Counted from the stretch's first letter, positions 18,465 through 28,113 are shown. The stretch: 64,000 bases of DNA from Prosthecobacter dejongeii (GCF_014203045.1 NZ_JACHIF010000001.1:496001-560000); one strand, 5' to 3'. The notes: generated by a model not told the origin, from the letters alone. Program-made: numbers and translations.

Positions 18465-19310
18465 CTATTTCATGCACATAAGGCAGGGTTTTGGCTGTTC
18501 TCCAGCTTCATTCCCAAACACGTTTACAAGGGCCTTACCACGTTTTGTGCTTTTCGTTTGCACACCTGTATCAAGTATTCTTTTCCTTACCTCCGGCTCT
18601 AAGAGCCGAGTGAGCGGCCCTTCCTCCATCCAGGTAAATTGTTTGTTAGGATCATTTTGATCCGCTGTCTCATATCGCATGGCTTCTTCGAATTTATCTG
18701 GATAGGTCTCGTAAAGCCGCACCCATTCATAGGGCGTTTGGAAGAAACAAAAGGTGCATCCTGAATTCGTTCTTCCCCATTTCATGAAGGTCGGAAGCCC
18801 TAGCCCGCTGTCTTCCAGAATGCGAATAACTCCTTGGTAGTCGATACCTGCTTCGCGCAAGGGGTACCGCGTCTTGATATTTGGCTTAGTGCTGATATAG
18901 CCGATGCGGTCTTCATCTGCACGGAGCCCTACATAACTAATCACTGCATCTTCACCCACATGTGTCTCGAAGGGCTTAAGCTTGAGGAGTTTCGTACACC
19001 AGCGGTTCTGCGGCGAGGGCAGGTAGCCCCCGAATACTTTGTGCCAGTGGTCAAAGCCTGCCTTGGCGTTAAGGTAGGTGATCTTGCTTCCGAGTTCCGC
19101 TTCAAGCCGGGCGAGGTATTCGTAAGTCTCTGGCAGTTCCTTCTGCGTGTCGCAAAACAGGTACTCCATGCCGTCTTGGCGAAAATGCTCCAGGCCACGA
19201 ATGCGTCCCGCCATTAGCAGTGCCATCGCGGAACTATCCTTCCCTCCCGAGACGTTCAAGACATGGCGCACAGGCTCATTGTTACCAATATTGGAGTGAG
19301 GGGGCTTCAT
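18465..19310 (-). CDS. sspD: SspD, ATP pyrophosphatase (PAPS reductase/DndC family)
   Basis: 281 aa. PP-loop motif SGGKDSSA at 21-28, FCDTQKELPETYEYL, and a set of cysteines (NRWCTKLLK, SGCTFCFF, CLMCMK) that could hold an Fe-S cluster as in DndC. It would activate the DNA backbone phosphate by adenylation before sulfur transfer from SspA. The start overlaps the sspC stop by 4 bp. The family is firm; SspD rather than DndC is chosen because the neighbours are a DUF4007 protein and a large ATPase, not DndB, DndD and DndE. Confidence 0.88.
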   Translation of the reverse strand: MKPPHSNIGNNEPVRHVLNVSGGKDSSAMALLMAGRIRGLEHFRQDGMEYLFCDTQKELPETYEYLARLEAELGSKITYLNAKAGFDHWHKVFGGYLPSPQNRWCTKLLKLKPFETHVGEDAVISYVGLRADEDRIGYISTKPNIKTRYPLREAGIDYQGVIRILEDSGLGLPTFMKWGRTNSGCTFCFFQTPYEWVRLYETYPDKFEEAMRYETADQNDPNKQFTWMEEGPLTRLLEPEVRKRILDTGVQTKSTKRGKALVNVFGNEAGEQPKPCLMCMK

Positions 19311-22300
19311 GAGGAGGAATCCATCATTTCCCAGAGAAGCTGGGAAAGGGCGGCAACAGCCAGCTTTTTATCTGCCGGCATTTGAGAATGCAATCGTTTT
19401 CTTAGATCAATAGCATCTTTTACCTGCGATGAATTAAGGTAAAACACCTGATCCCGCTCCTCTCCGGTTTTTTGGGTAAGGGCAATCCTCACGGCGTTCT
19501 CGGGCGCTCGGGAACCTTCACCAAAGTGCAACGACTCGACTCGTTGAAACTGCCTCACCAGCCCAAGGACGCCCTCTTGAAAAGCGGTCTCGTCTTTGTC
19601 CCTCCAGCGGGATGGAGGAACACGGGTCACCAGACTACCAAGCGCCTCAAGCCAGACCGGTTCTTCCGTGGCATCGTCAATCAGTTTCAAGGTGAATGCA
19701 CGCAGCTCCGGGTTGGTCACACCCACGATCACGGTTTCGGCCCTCTCAGCGACCGACCTCCGCCAGGCGGAGAAGTCTGCACCAGTTTCACCAAAGGCTT
19801 CCAGCACGGTCTCGGTCATGCGCTTCCGGCATTCTGGCAAAGCACGTCGCAGCTCAGACAGACTTTGAGCCAACTTGGAGGCCAACTTAGAGGCTTCCGA
19901 TTTGCTCACATCCCCCTGGAAGCCAAGTGCTTCAGGGATGGCTCTAAACACCAAGACGGCCGGTTCCTCGGCAGCCAGGACATGTTTCCTCAGAGTGATT
20001 GTCTGCGGGCTGAGATTGTCTGTGTTTTTGGCGTAGTCTGGCAATTCGGCTACCATCAGACAGATTGGCCGGACGATGGAAAGCAGCTCAGTGCGCTCGG
20101 CACGCTCTAGCTTCACAACTTCAGCCAGGTGTGAGAGCAACTCCCTTCTCATGCCATGAATACGGCATAGCTGGAACTCGAAGGTTTGCGGCGCTTTGAC
20201 GAGGCGCATTTTCAAGAATTCCTCGACATCGCTTACAAAGCGTCCGTCCTCATAAATGGCCAGTTCTGCCTCGTGCTGCACATAGATGGCAACCAGGAGG
20301 ATCGGGATCAAGCCATCGCGCACACCAAAAGGTGGGCGACGAAGTTCTTCAATGATTCGATCAACCCGGATTCTTGCATCCGGCCTTACCTCAAGCATCT
20401 TAATGACATGCTCCAGTGCCAGACGGAGGCGAAGTGGATCTTTTTCTGGGAACTCAATGCTCCAACCATGAGCCCGTTCAGCATGAATGCCTGATTCTTT
20501 AAGAACTGACAGATACAGTGATTTCTCGGGTGGCGCTTTGTCATGAGGCAGCCCCAAGTGGGGATCATCTCCATGATTGAGCATCAGTTCAAACAACCGC
20601 TGACGGGCAGCAGCAGCGGCGGAACTAAGCGTGTTACGATTTACCAGCTCATTATGAACGTGTGGAGCTTTCGGGAACAGACTGTCACACAGCTCCGACA
20701 AATAGCATTGCAGCGAACCATCACGATCTAGGTCCTTCACGGGCATGGAATTGTAAAACCAGTGAATGCTTGATTGCTCATCCTGGGAAAGTCCACGGAA
20801 ACCCACATAGCGATGAAGGGCATTCTCCAGTGCCTGGTTTGCATGAGCTATCTGGCGGGATACTTCCTCGGCGGCAAAACGGTCATCCTTCAACTCGGGG
20901 GTATGGCGCTCAACATGATTCCAACGCTCCAAGCTCAGAATGAAACCATTCAAAACTTCTAGCGCATCCGTCACTCCAAACAAGACCTGTGGACTGGCCG
21001 GCATTCCGGCAATCTGTTTTTGCGCCCGCTTCCTCTGCTCTTCTGTTTCGCTCAGAACGATTACGATCATACCATCCGCAGGGTATTCCGGCTGGAATAT
21101 TGCGGGGTCTGCACTGATTTCATCCGTGGAACAGAACCGAATGGTAAAATGCCTGAGATTGCCGGTCCGTATATAGTGAGCACGGGCGACGACAGGTCTG
21201 GCATCCAAGCGCGCACGAAGCAGTTCGCCCATGTTGGAGATTTGCTGGATGGATTCCGATGCCTTGGCGAACTCGTGCTCCAAATTGACGCTGGTGTGCG
21301 ACCACAGCGCATAACCTCTTCTTGCCCCTCTGAAAAAAAGCAGATTCTCTTTTTTCAACCTTGCGACGGCTGTTTTGAGACTTTCTGAGTTTCCCAAGGC
21401 GAGTGCAAGTAGGTCATCACTGGGTAGCAGATCAGCAGTGGAGTCGATGGTGTTTAGGACACCAATTGTCTTCAAGATGCGTAGCTCCAACTCGCGCTCT
21501 GCGGGAAAGCTCCGAATGACTGCATCTATGTGACTCCAGTGGCTCCGAAAGCTTTGGGCACTCAGACGACCTCCGAAGTTCTGAGCAATGAAGTCGTAGA
21601 ATTCAGGCAACCTGTAGATGAATCTCAACGTTGCCTCGTTCTGCGCGAAGTCCTGCAAGGCATGGGGTTCCGACGATAACAGGAAGCTGAACAACGAGCG
21701 CTCATTCTGACCAAAACGGCGAAAGAACTTCGCCAGCACCGGAAGGACTGTTGGATGCAGGGGATACAAGCTGGGGGCAAGCTCAACGAGAGCGCTTTTG
21801 CCAGCATTGGCTCCAAACAACCCAAGATCGACCGCCACCCGCATGTCGGTATGGGCTTCTGACTTCCATCCACGAGGAAACTCATCCTCCTTCACATTCA
21901 AAGCTGCGCTTAAAAGCGATGCGACCTGGCTCAACGGCTGGGCGAAGACGATTTCCTCGAAACGCTCCGCCACTTTCTCCCATTCACGCTGAGCCTGCTC
22001 TGTTAGCTTGTCCGCATAGGTGCTGAATCCTTGATGAAGGAGACCTATAGTGAACAGGCAGTTTTCACCGCTACGGGATGATGCCTCCCCCAACTGCTGA
22101 AGAAAATACACATCCTGCTTTTCGGGGTTCAACGCGGAATATTCGAGGAATTTACCCAGCTCATCAATGATGACGAGAACACCATCGAAGAGATCATGCT
22201 GCCGAAGCTCCGTTGATGCCTGCATCAGCAACGCAATTACACGGTGGTCCAGATTGGACTTCGGAGCGGCCAGCGTTTCGTCCACCGCCATTCTGACTTT

Positions 22301-22729
22301 GAGTTTTTTCCTTCCATCAATGTTCTGATGGAGTGAGTTCGACAGAGCAGACAGTAATGCCATCGACATCTGCTGGCGGGAGCCTGTAACCAAAACTGGA
22401 AGGAACCCACGGCGAGAGCGTGTTAGGCCCATTTCAACCGGCAGTCCTCGTAGGTGTTTAGGCAGATCGGAACTGCTGGGGGAAAGCAGATTCGCAAGCA
22501 ACAAGGCAAAGCTCGATTTGCCGGAGCCAAAGTCGCCTGTGACACGCCATGAACGCTGACCAGACACTGATCTCGTGCCCTTCAACAAGCGAGAAAGGTT
22601 CGCTCGCGTATCATGAGTTAACACATACCCACCGAGAGCCTCGGGGTCGCGGAAATCACGTTCAAGCTGCGCCGACCGGAGAAAGCGGGGACTGATTCGA
22701 AGAATGTTATTTATGGAGCGCGATGCCAT
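19307..22729 (-). CDS. sspC: SspC, large P-loop ATPase of the phosphorothioation complex
   Basis: 1140 aa. Walker A WRVTGDFGSGKSSFALLLA near 62-80 (Lys71) and a Walker B-like GVLVIIDELGKFLEY around 190. The rest is helical and without other recognised catalytic motifs. In Ssp systems the ATPase SspC energises modification together with SspB and SspD. It is coupled on both sides: its ATG overlaps the sspB stop and its TGA overlaps the sspD ATG. The sequence also recalls BREX BrxC/PglY-type ATPases, but the neighbourhood (DUF4007, PAPS reductase family, cysteine desulfurase) points to Ssp. Confidence 0.8.
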   Translation of the reverse strand: MASRSINNILRISPRFLRSAQLERDFRDPEALGGYVLTHDTRANLSRLLKGTRSVSGQRSWRVTGDFGSGKSSFALLLANLLSPSSSDLPKHLRGLPVEMGLTRSRRGFLPVLVTGSRQQMSMALLSALSNSLHQNIDGRKKLKVRMAVDETLAAPKSNLDHRVIALLMQASTELRQHDLFDGVLVIIDELGKFLEYSALNPEKQDVYFLQQLGEASSRSGENCLFTIGLLHQGFSTYADKLTEQAQREWEKVAERFEEIVFAQPLSQVASLLSAALNVKEDEFPRGWKSEAHTDMRVAVDLGLFGANAGKSALVELAPSLYPLHPTVLPVLAKFFRRFGQNERSLFSFLLSSEPHALQDFAQNEATLRFIYRLPEFYDFIAQNFGGRLSAQSFRSHWSHIDAVIRSFPAERELELRILKTIGVLNTIDSTADLLPSDDLLALALGNSESLKTAVARLKKENLLFFRGARRGYALWSHTSVNLEHEFAKASESIQQISNMGELLRARLDARPVVARAHYIRTGNLRHFTIRFCSTDEISADPAIFQPEYPADGMIVIVLSETEEQRKRAQKQIAGMPASPQVLFGVTDALEVLNGFILSLERWNHVERHTPELKDDRFAAEEVSRQIAHANQALENALHRYVGFRGLSQDEQSSIHWFYNSMPVKDLDRDGSLQCYLSELCDSLFPKAPHVHNELVNRNTLSSAAAAARQRLFELMLNHGDDPHLGLPHDKAPPEKSLYLSVLKESGIHAERAHGWSIEFPEKDPLRLRLALEHVIKMLEVRPDARIRVDRIIEELRRPPFGVRDGLIPILLVAIYVQHEAELAIYEDGRFVSDVEEFLKMRLVKAPQTFEFQLCRIHGMRRELLSHLAEVVKLERAERTELLSIVRPICLMVAELPDYAKNTDNLSPQTITLRKHVLAAEEPAVLVFRAIPEALGFQGDVSKSEASKLASKLAQSLSELRRALPECRKRMTETVLEAFGETGADFSAWRRSVAERAETVIVGVTNPELRAFTLKLIDDATEEPVWLEALGSLVTRVPPSRWRDKDETAFQEGVLGLVRQFQRVESLHFGEGSRAPENAVRIALTQKTGEERDQVFYLNSSQVKDAIDLRKRLHSQMPADKKLAVAALSQLLWEMMDSSS

Positions 22730-23697
22730 CAGGCGGGGATGTAGATATTTTCAAGAAAGTCGAACGAATCAGCCTTGCTAGAACGGGTTACCTGCTGAAG
22801 CGAGGCAGACTCTTGGAACGTAATCGCTCCTTTTGTTGTCTGCTTGATCTGGTCGAGATAGTGTCGAACCGATGCTTCTGGAAGTTTGAAGATCTGCCCA
22901 GGACTTCCTTCACCGACTGCTGCCGCGCCAAATGAGATGGTTTGCTCATTGACATGTTCATTCCGCCAGAAATCATTCAGGCAATAGGCAAACAGCTCAG
23001 CTGAAATACCTGGCTTGTCTTCGATTGCAAAGGAATAGATCCATTCGAGCTGACCGCTTTTAATGTCGGTGCGCTCACCGCAACGTCGAAGCAAACCAAG
23101 CTCAACAAACGGACTGTCGAGGTTGTCCTCGGCGACCTCACCTTTGCGTCCTCTTGTGGGTATGAAGGTGTTGATAAACACCCGAAGGCCGTCCTCAGTC
23201 GTCCGGTCTGAGAGGCTTTGCGCCTTCGGTGGCAGATTCTTCTTCAAGAACCCCATCGCTTCACCCTCGGTGAACTCAGCACGATGCCAGTGATTAAGCA
23301 TCTGTACCCACTGGTAAATCGGACCGTTTGGATTTGTGGCGATTTTCCAATGTAGGAGCCAGAGGGTCGATGGGTGTTCTAGATATTGATCATGCCCATC
23401 GTGCCCTAGCAATTCCTGGCCGAATGGAGTGACCGCATACCCTTTGTGGTCGCCAAGAGACTCGATAACACCCGCCGTCTCAGCCCAGAACCGGATGGAG
23501 CGAACCATATTTTTGCCTACACCCAGCCGGACCATGGCATCATTTTCGTCACTGAAGAGCCTCGAGTTTCGCCCATCACTGAGATGCTGCACTGCCTTTG
23601 GCAGCCAGGCGTACCGACAAACAAAAGTTTCGTGGCCTGAATAGCGGAAGTTGGACGGGGAAACGGGCATTGATGCAAAAAGGTCTGTAAGAGTCAT
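22729..23697 (-). CDS. sspB: SspB, DUF4007 protein (putative DNA nickase of the Ssp system)
   Basis: 322 aa, DUF4007 family: FRYSGHETFVCRYAWLPKA near the N-terminus, VRLGVGKNMVRSIRFWAE and WLLHWKI are the recognisable blocks. SspB has been described as the nicking component that allows single-strand phosphorothioation. The ATG giving MTLTDLFASMP is used; a later ATG (23670, MPVSPSNFR) is about as likely, since neither has a strong ribosome-binding site. First gene of a six-gene leftward operon, so its promoter should lie in 23700-23900. Confidence 0.83.
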   Translation of the reverse strand: MTLTDLFASMPVSPSNFRYSGHETFVCRYAWLPKAVQHLSDGRNSRLFSDENDAMVRLGVGKNMVRSIRFWAETAGVIESLGDHKGYAVTPFGQELLGHDGHDQYLEHPSTLWLLHWKIATNPNGPIYQWVQMLNHWHRAEFTEGEAMGFLKKNLPPKAQSLSDRTTEDGLRVFINTFIPTRGRKGEVAEDNLDSPFVELGLLRRCGERTDIKSGQLEWIYSFAIEDKPGISAELFAYCLNDFWRNEHVNEQTISFGAAAVGEGSPGQIFKLPEASVRHYLDQIKQTTKGAITFQESASLQQVTRSSKADSFDFLENIYIPA

Positions 23698-23930
23698 TAT
23701 GCACAGGAGCCAGATAATGAAACAGCATTCTCTGTTGCAGTGAAACAGTCCAATCATTGATCCAGTTGCCTTTGCTCCTGACTTGAGCCATCAGACACTT
23801 GCCTTGTGACTTGCCGTCTTGGCATTTGTTGACGAGCAATGACTTTGGACTCTGTATTCCTGTGAATGAGGGCAGGACCATTTAGGTGACCAACACCCGC
23901 TGTCGGGCGAAGGGGCCGACGCTTGTCTGA

Positions 23931-24185
23931 AAACTCCTGGCGGAAAACGCGGCGGAGCGAGGCAAGCCCATTCCGCACCAGTGGACTGTCCATTGGAATG
24001 GCTGGCAGTTGCCCAGGTGCTTCCAGCCACGCTCGGACCTTCCGCTCCTGGCCCAAACCCTGCGCTTGTCGATGGCTGACCCCAACTTCTACTTCCACAA
24101 TGGACCGGAGAACACCTTTGGCCTGCGCAGTCAGTTTGGCGAGAAGCTGGTCTGGATGCTGAGGCGTGGGCTGATCCAGGCGTGA
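23931..24185 (+). pseudogene. Possible gene remnant
   Basis: An open frame of 84 codons after a TGA, ending ...FGLRSQFGEKLVWMLRRGLIQA, with protein-like composition (HQWTVHWNGWQLP, NFYFHNGPENTFG) but no ATG until 24072. The stretch between sspB and the phosphatase gene would otherwise be 560 bp of empty sequence. It may be the 3' end of a gene that lost its start, or a short ORF from ATG 24072 (37 aa). No family is recognised. Confidence 0.3.
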
Positions 24186-24261
24186 AGCTTTGGCAAAGGC
24201 ACACGCCTAACCCATCCAATCTCGCCCAAATCCTAACCAAGTTGCCTGGGCCGAATTCCAG

Positions 24262-24687
24262 GTGCATTTTTCGACAGTGATCCGCGTCGAAATTCCCTCC
24301 AAGCTCCTCGCCTGCGCTCGTCCCGGCTATGACTTCGGGCGCAACGCCCCTGTTTCCAAGGAAGTCGTGAAAGTGTGGCTGGATGAAGCGAAGGTCCAGG
24401 GGGCTCGCTCGATTCTCTGCCTTCTCGCGGCCCAGCACCTGCGCCTCTACAACCAAGCCCTGCCAGGGGGCCTTTTGCAGGCATACCGTTTGGCTGGCTT
24501 CGAAGTTGGCCACGTCCCAGTGGGGGATCATCGTAGTCCACCTTTGTCACAACGCCAGCTTCAGCAGGTTCTCCAGCTGTATGAAGGCCTGCCGAAACCT
24601 GTGCTGATTCATTGCAGCGCCGGACTGGATCGCACCGGAGCCGCCGTGGCTTTCATCAAGAAGCAGCGCAAGGACTCAACAACCTGA
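24262..24687 (+). CDS. Small dual-specificity/tyrosine phosphatase-like protein
   Basis: 141 aa from a GTG. The P-loop LIHCSAGLDRTG at 115-126 gives the CX5R motif with Cys118 and Arg124, and Asp89 in VPVGDHRSPP is a candidate general acid. The length fits a minimal dual-specificity phosphatase. It is alone on this strand, facing the end of the replication operon. Whether it belongs to the element or is a cargo gene is unknown. Confidence 0.72.
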   Translation: MHFSTVIRVEIPSKLLACARPGYDFGRNAPVSKEVVKVWLDEAKVQGARSILCLLAAQHLRLYNQALPGGLLQAYRLAGFEVGHVPVGDHRSPPLSQRQLQQVLQLYEGLPKPVLIHCSAGLDRTGAAVAFIKKQRKDSTT

Positions 24688-24875
24688 GTGGCAGCGAAGA
24701 AACACCTTTGCCAAGGTTGCGGTGGGCAAGGTGGGTTGTCTCGCCCCTTCCCCGCCGTTTGCCACTTTTTCTGCCTACCCCTTAGGCCCTTAGCCTTCCT
24801 CCTCCACTTCCCCCTTTCCAAATGTACAAAACAGCCCCCCAAGCCCACCTCAGGTGATGAAGCTGGATACGAAAA

Positions 24876-24907
24876 GGCGGGAGCCAGTTCGAAAACCGAC
24901 TCCCGCC
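24876..24907 (-). terminator. Terminator of the primase-helicase operon
   Basis: GGCGGGAG / CTCCCGCC arms with further pairing inside the loop; on the minus strand it is followed by TTTTC. It lies 40-70 bp after the helicase stop. Confidence 0.55.
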
Positions 24908-24945
24908 ATGCAGTGCTGGGTGGACCAGCCTACGCAGACTCGCTG

Positions 24946-26832
24946 CTACGAGGCTGGCAGATCAGGCTCTGGGCCGCAGGCCACTTCCATCTTGCCAGCA
25001 TCCCCGCTGACACCATCGCCAGGACAGCCCTCTCCCTCCACATAGACAGACTGACGATCTGGGGGTGAGCAAGCATTCAAACTTACTTTGTGATCATCGC
25101 CGACTTCCTCCTCAGTGCTTTTGGGGTGAGCAACATGTCCCACATCGGCGCCTCGCAAAGCTGCCTGCTTTATTTCGTCAATCCTCTTCCGAACGGACTG
25201 AATCTTACTGGCGTGCTCTTGGAGTTTTTTGCATCCTTCAGAACAAGGAGCACCAATCATCCATTTCTGGGACCCTCCGCTCATCGATAACTTACGAATG
25301 CGTTCGGGTTTCTTACTGGCCAATCGTCCCAGGTAGGTCCCACACTGAGTGATGTCCCGCAAGGCATCTCCTATGCCGCGGAAAAGACGCTGAGAGCCAC
25401 TGTTGTTGAGTTTCTGGACCAATTCATTTGCTAAACCCGTCCATGGCTCCGAAGAGCCATCAGCCGGAAACAGCACGTCATCGATCAGCTCCAGAAGGCT
25501 CTCTTCGGGATCGGACTCCTGGAGAGCTGCCACGAGGTCGGGATGATGGAAGTGCTTGATCCCAAAGCGGCTAACGACAAGTTTGGGAGGGATCTGCCAA
25601 CAATCCAAGAAGTGCAAGAATGCAGGCAGTTGGGCAATGAGAGCAGCCATGAAAGACTTCTGTTCGAGAGCCGTGGTCGTTGGCATCGGCATGGGGTGCC
25701 TGAAGACTTTGATCAGCATGATCTTGTCTTCAATGTCGGACTCCAGAGGCGGTAATACCCGCATACGCTCGTGCTCATCGTTGAGGCTGATCACCAGTCG
25801 CTGTAATGGCGCCACCACCAAGGCCTCAGCATTCTTACGATGGAGGCGGCGGTTCTTGTTGACGGCAAGATCCTTGATCTTGGCACCAAATGCCCGTCTG
25901 GACTGAATCGATGTGTGCGACACCTCGTCTTCGATTGTGAGCAGTTCTGCACCAATGAAATCACTGTTGAAGTCTGTCCCCTGCGTCATGTAACTGTAAG
26001 GCTTTCCTGGACTGCGACCACCAAAGACATGGTTGAGCAATTCCGTGAAGAGGTTCTTGCCAGACTGCTTTTCTCCGCAGAGTGCCAGAACTTGGCCCGC
26101 CATCCACGACTGTTGCCGGAACATGTCTAAGGCCACTTTGATCCAGCCATAGATGTAGGGCACTTGCTCCCGGCCAAACATCTTTTGAAAGATATCTTCA
26201 AGCATGGACCAGTCACCCTGAACTGGATCAATGAAGTTCGGCTCGTTGAGAATCAGAATGCGGGTCTTGCCAAAGGTATGGTAGCCCGCTCGGTGGCCGC
26301 CAATGTCACCGCACATATGGATGAACCGTTCCTCTTGCATCCGGCAGATGAATTCCTCCACCTGCGAAATGCATTCGTCATCACCAGGACGCTCTGCCAT
26401 GCCCTTCCGCTTCAGATGCAGCACAAGGTCCCGCTGACTGAGACTGAGCCACGTTCCCTCAGCAGTTTGCTTCCAGAACAGTCGCGTGGAGTTGTCGTAG
26501 CAAACGGTCTGAAGGAGCGCTTCGAAGGCCGCCTCGGACAGCGGAACTACTTCCTTCTTCTTTCGTCCTCCTTTCTGCTGAGTTGGGGCAGCAAGAATCT
26601 GGCCGTCTGGCGTGAGTCCCAGTTCGGCATTGAGTTCCGCCCGGATCTGCTTTGCCAAAGCAGTCTCGGCTGCAGTGATGTGGCCGTGGGCCACTGCCGA
26701 ACGGGGAGGCGCGTCCTCTGACAAGACAGTTGGTGTGACGGGATTCTTCTCTGTACAGTCTTTCTGGCCTGACGATGAAAGGGCAGAGGGAACTTCGGGC
26801 GGTGGTGACTGAGGGGTGTTGTTAAAATACAT
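24946..26832 (-). CDS. SF3-like replicative helicase (primase-helicase partner)
   Basis: 628 aa. An AAA+/SF3-type Walker A is seen as CGEKQSGKNLF (Lys259), followed by AELLTIEDEVS as Walker B-like and LVISLNDEHERM as sensor-like segment; this is the DUF5906/D5-type helicase style of phages and satellites. The first 90 residues are low-complexity, and residues 90-200 resemble the winged-helix D5_N region. It follows the primase gene by 5 bp. Probably the element's own replicative helicase. The C-terminal 80 residues are unassigned. Confidence 0.75.
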   Translation of the reverse strand: MYFNNTPQSPPPEVPSALSSSGQKDCTEKNPVTPTVLSEDAPPRSAVAHGHITAAETALAKQIRAELNAELGLTPDGQILAAPTQQKGGRKKKEVVPLSEAAFEALLQTVCYDNSTRLFWKQTAEGTWLSLSQRDLVLHLKRKGMAERPGDDECISQVEEFICRMQEERFIHMCGDIGGHRAGYHTFGKTRILILNEPNFIDPVQGDWSMLEDIFQKMFGREQVPYIYGWIKVALDMFRQQSWMAGQVLALCGEKQSGKNLFTELLNHVFGGRSPGKPYSYMTQGTDFNSDFIGAELLTIEDEVSHTSIQSRRAFGAKIKDLAVNKNRRLHRKNAEALVVAPLQRLVISLNDEHERMRVLPPLESDIEDKIMLIKVFRHPMPMPTTTALEQKSFMAALIAQLPAFLHFLDCWQIPPKLVVSRFGIKHFHHPDLVAALQESDPEESLLELIDDVLFPADGSSEPWTGLANELVQKLNNSGSQRLFRGIGDALRDITQCGTYLGRLASKKPERIRKLSMSGGSQKWMIGAPCSEGCKKLQEHASKIQSVRKRIDEIKQAALRGADVGHVAHPKSTEEEVGDDHKVSLNACSPPDRQSVYVEGEGCPGDGVSGDAGKMEVACGPEPDLPAS

Positions 26833-26837
26833 GATTG

Positions 26838-27812
26838 TTAGGCATTGGGGTTGAAGTAGATGAGTTTCTGGAACTTGCCGTTGCGGACAGCTCCTGGCAG
26901 GCGGACAGGCTGGCTGACTGAGAACATTTGCGAATCAAAGCCCAAGGGGGACAATTCCCTCTTTAGGCGGGCGGCGTCGGCATCGCCTGGATGGACAAAC
27001 CAGCCGTGGAGACTTTTGCCTGCCGTATCGACCACGGCTTTGACCTGGTAGCCCAAAACCGCCAGGAATCGGAAGACTGCCCCCATGTCGTCCTTTGACA
27101 GGGTGTCTGACTCCACGACCAGAAAGCGTTTCTGGACCACATCTGCATTACAGCGAGATTTGCCACCAGGTTTGAACGCGTTTGGGCAGATGAAGGCACC
27201 AGGGCACTCGTCTTCCCCCATCCAGTCCTTTGCAGCACGGAAGTTGGTAGCATTGTTGGGATACCCAGATTGCTGGACACTCCACCCCACCCACAGGATG
27301 TCATCGGGCGGGAAAAGGCTGAGCAGCAGCTGATGGTGGATAGCGACTGGAACCGTGACCTGGCCAACGGGATCGTTGACGATGTCCTGATAGCTCCAGG
27401 GGAATTCCCGCAGGATTCTGTCAAGCGCCACAGTGGCCTTGCCCGGCTGAGATGCCAAAGGACTTGCCAGGACCTGGGGCAATGGGACTGCCTGCGAGAT
27501 CGCACCCGCAAGCTGGCTGCCAGCCTTCTTTCTGGTGCAACGCGCCCACAACTTGCGGTTGTACCCCTCGACGACCTCGCGGCAGCTTTGGTGGAAGCAA
27601 TTAATGCGCAGGATGCCGTTGTTGTCGTACACGGTGCAATGGTTGGGAGCCGTCGGCTGCGTGTGGAGTTCCTCTCCAGGGCAGTGGATGTGCCCTTTGT
27701 ACGGATCGACCATGCTGATGGCGCAGGAGCTGAGCAGCTCGGAATGAGGGATCAGGTTGGCCCCTACTGGCGCATTGGCACCCGTCTGCTGAGATGTGTC
27801 TGGGTTTACCAT
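26838..27812 (-). CDS. Archaeo-eukaryotic-type primase (AEP/PrimPol-like)
   Basis: 324 aa. An N-terminal zinc-ribbon-like region has Cys44, His50, Cys59, Cys72 and Cys77. The AEP catalytic core shows LVVESDT (Glu234/Asp236, the metal-binding hhE/DxD motif), KSLHGWFVH (sxH motif, His269) and QPVRLPGAVRNGK (Arg304). These are the expected three AEP motifs in order. It primes, and perhaps extends, DNA synthesis for the element with the downstream helicase. Its start overlaps the HTH gene by 7 bp. Confidence 0.75.
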   Translation of the reverse strand: MVNPDTSQQTGANAPVGANLIPHSELLSSCAISMVDPYKGHIHCPGEELHTQPTAPNHCTVYDNNGILRINCFHQSCREVVEGYNRKLWARCTRKKAGSQLAGAISQAVPLPQVLASPLASQPGKATVALDRILREFPWSYQDIVNDPVGQVTVPVAIHHQLLLSLFPPDDILWVGWSVQQSGYPNNATNFRAAKDWMGEDECPGAFICPNAFKPGGKSRCNADVVQKRFLVVESDTLSKDDMGAVFRFLAVLGYQVKAVVDTAGKSLHGWFVHPGDADAARLKRELSPLGFDSQMFSVSQPVRLPGAVRNGKFQKLIYFNPNA

Positions 27813-28048
27813 TTGATCAGGCCCTCCACCAGTTTGTTGACGTCGGAGACCGCAAAGAGGCGGTGCCTGAGTAGTGGCAAACTGCGAATGAGTCCGCGGT
27901 CCTCCAGCCTGCGCAGAGTCCTGCTGCTAATGCCCCCAAGTCTGCGGCACACTTCGTCGGCTTTGATAAGGAGCACCTCGCCAGTTTGATCTGAACTGGG
28001 AATCATAGGCGCTGTTAGTGACTTTGATTTGCGATTCTGAATTTTCAT
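27806..28048 (-). CDS. AlpA/excisionase-like HTH protein
   Basis: 80 aa. LLIKADEVCRRLGGISSRTLRRLEDRGLI is a MerR/HTH_17-type helix-turn-helix of the AlpA/Xis class, followed by a wing-like PLLRHRLFAVSDVNKL. Such proteins control integrase or replication operons in satellites and islands. It is the first gene of the HTH-primase-helicase operon, a common order in phage-inducible islands. Confidence 0.75.
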   Translation of the reverse strand: MKIQNRKSKSLTAPMIPSSDQTGEVLLIKADEVCRRLGGISSRTLRRLEDRGLIRSLPLLRHRLFAVSDVNKLVEGLIKW

Positions 28049-28073
28049 GAATTGAAGAATTTGATAAAATGAA

Positions 28074-28104
28074 GCCAGCCCTGGAGTTGCCCCGCAGGGC
28101 TGGC
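28074..28104 (-). terminator. Hairpin after the 28114-28839 gene
   Basis: Perfect 10-bp arms GCCAGCCCTG / CAGGGCTGGC with an 11-nt loop; on the minus strand it is followed by TTCATTTTATC. It sits just after the gene stop and ahead of the HTH gene promoter. Confidence 0.6.
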
Positions 28105-28113
28105 ATAGTTGTT

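Noticed and set aside
19307..22729. BREX BrxC/PglY identity for the large ATPase
   Set aside because: There is no PglX methyltransferase, PglZ or BrxL; DUF4007, PP-loop and cysteine desulfurase genes point to Ssp.
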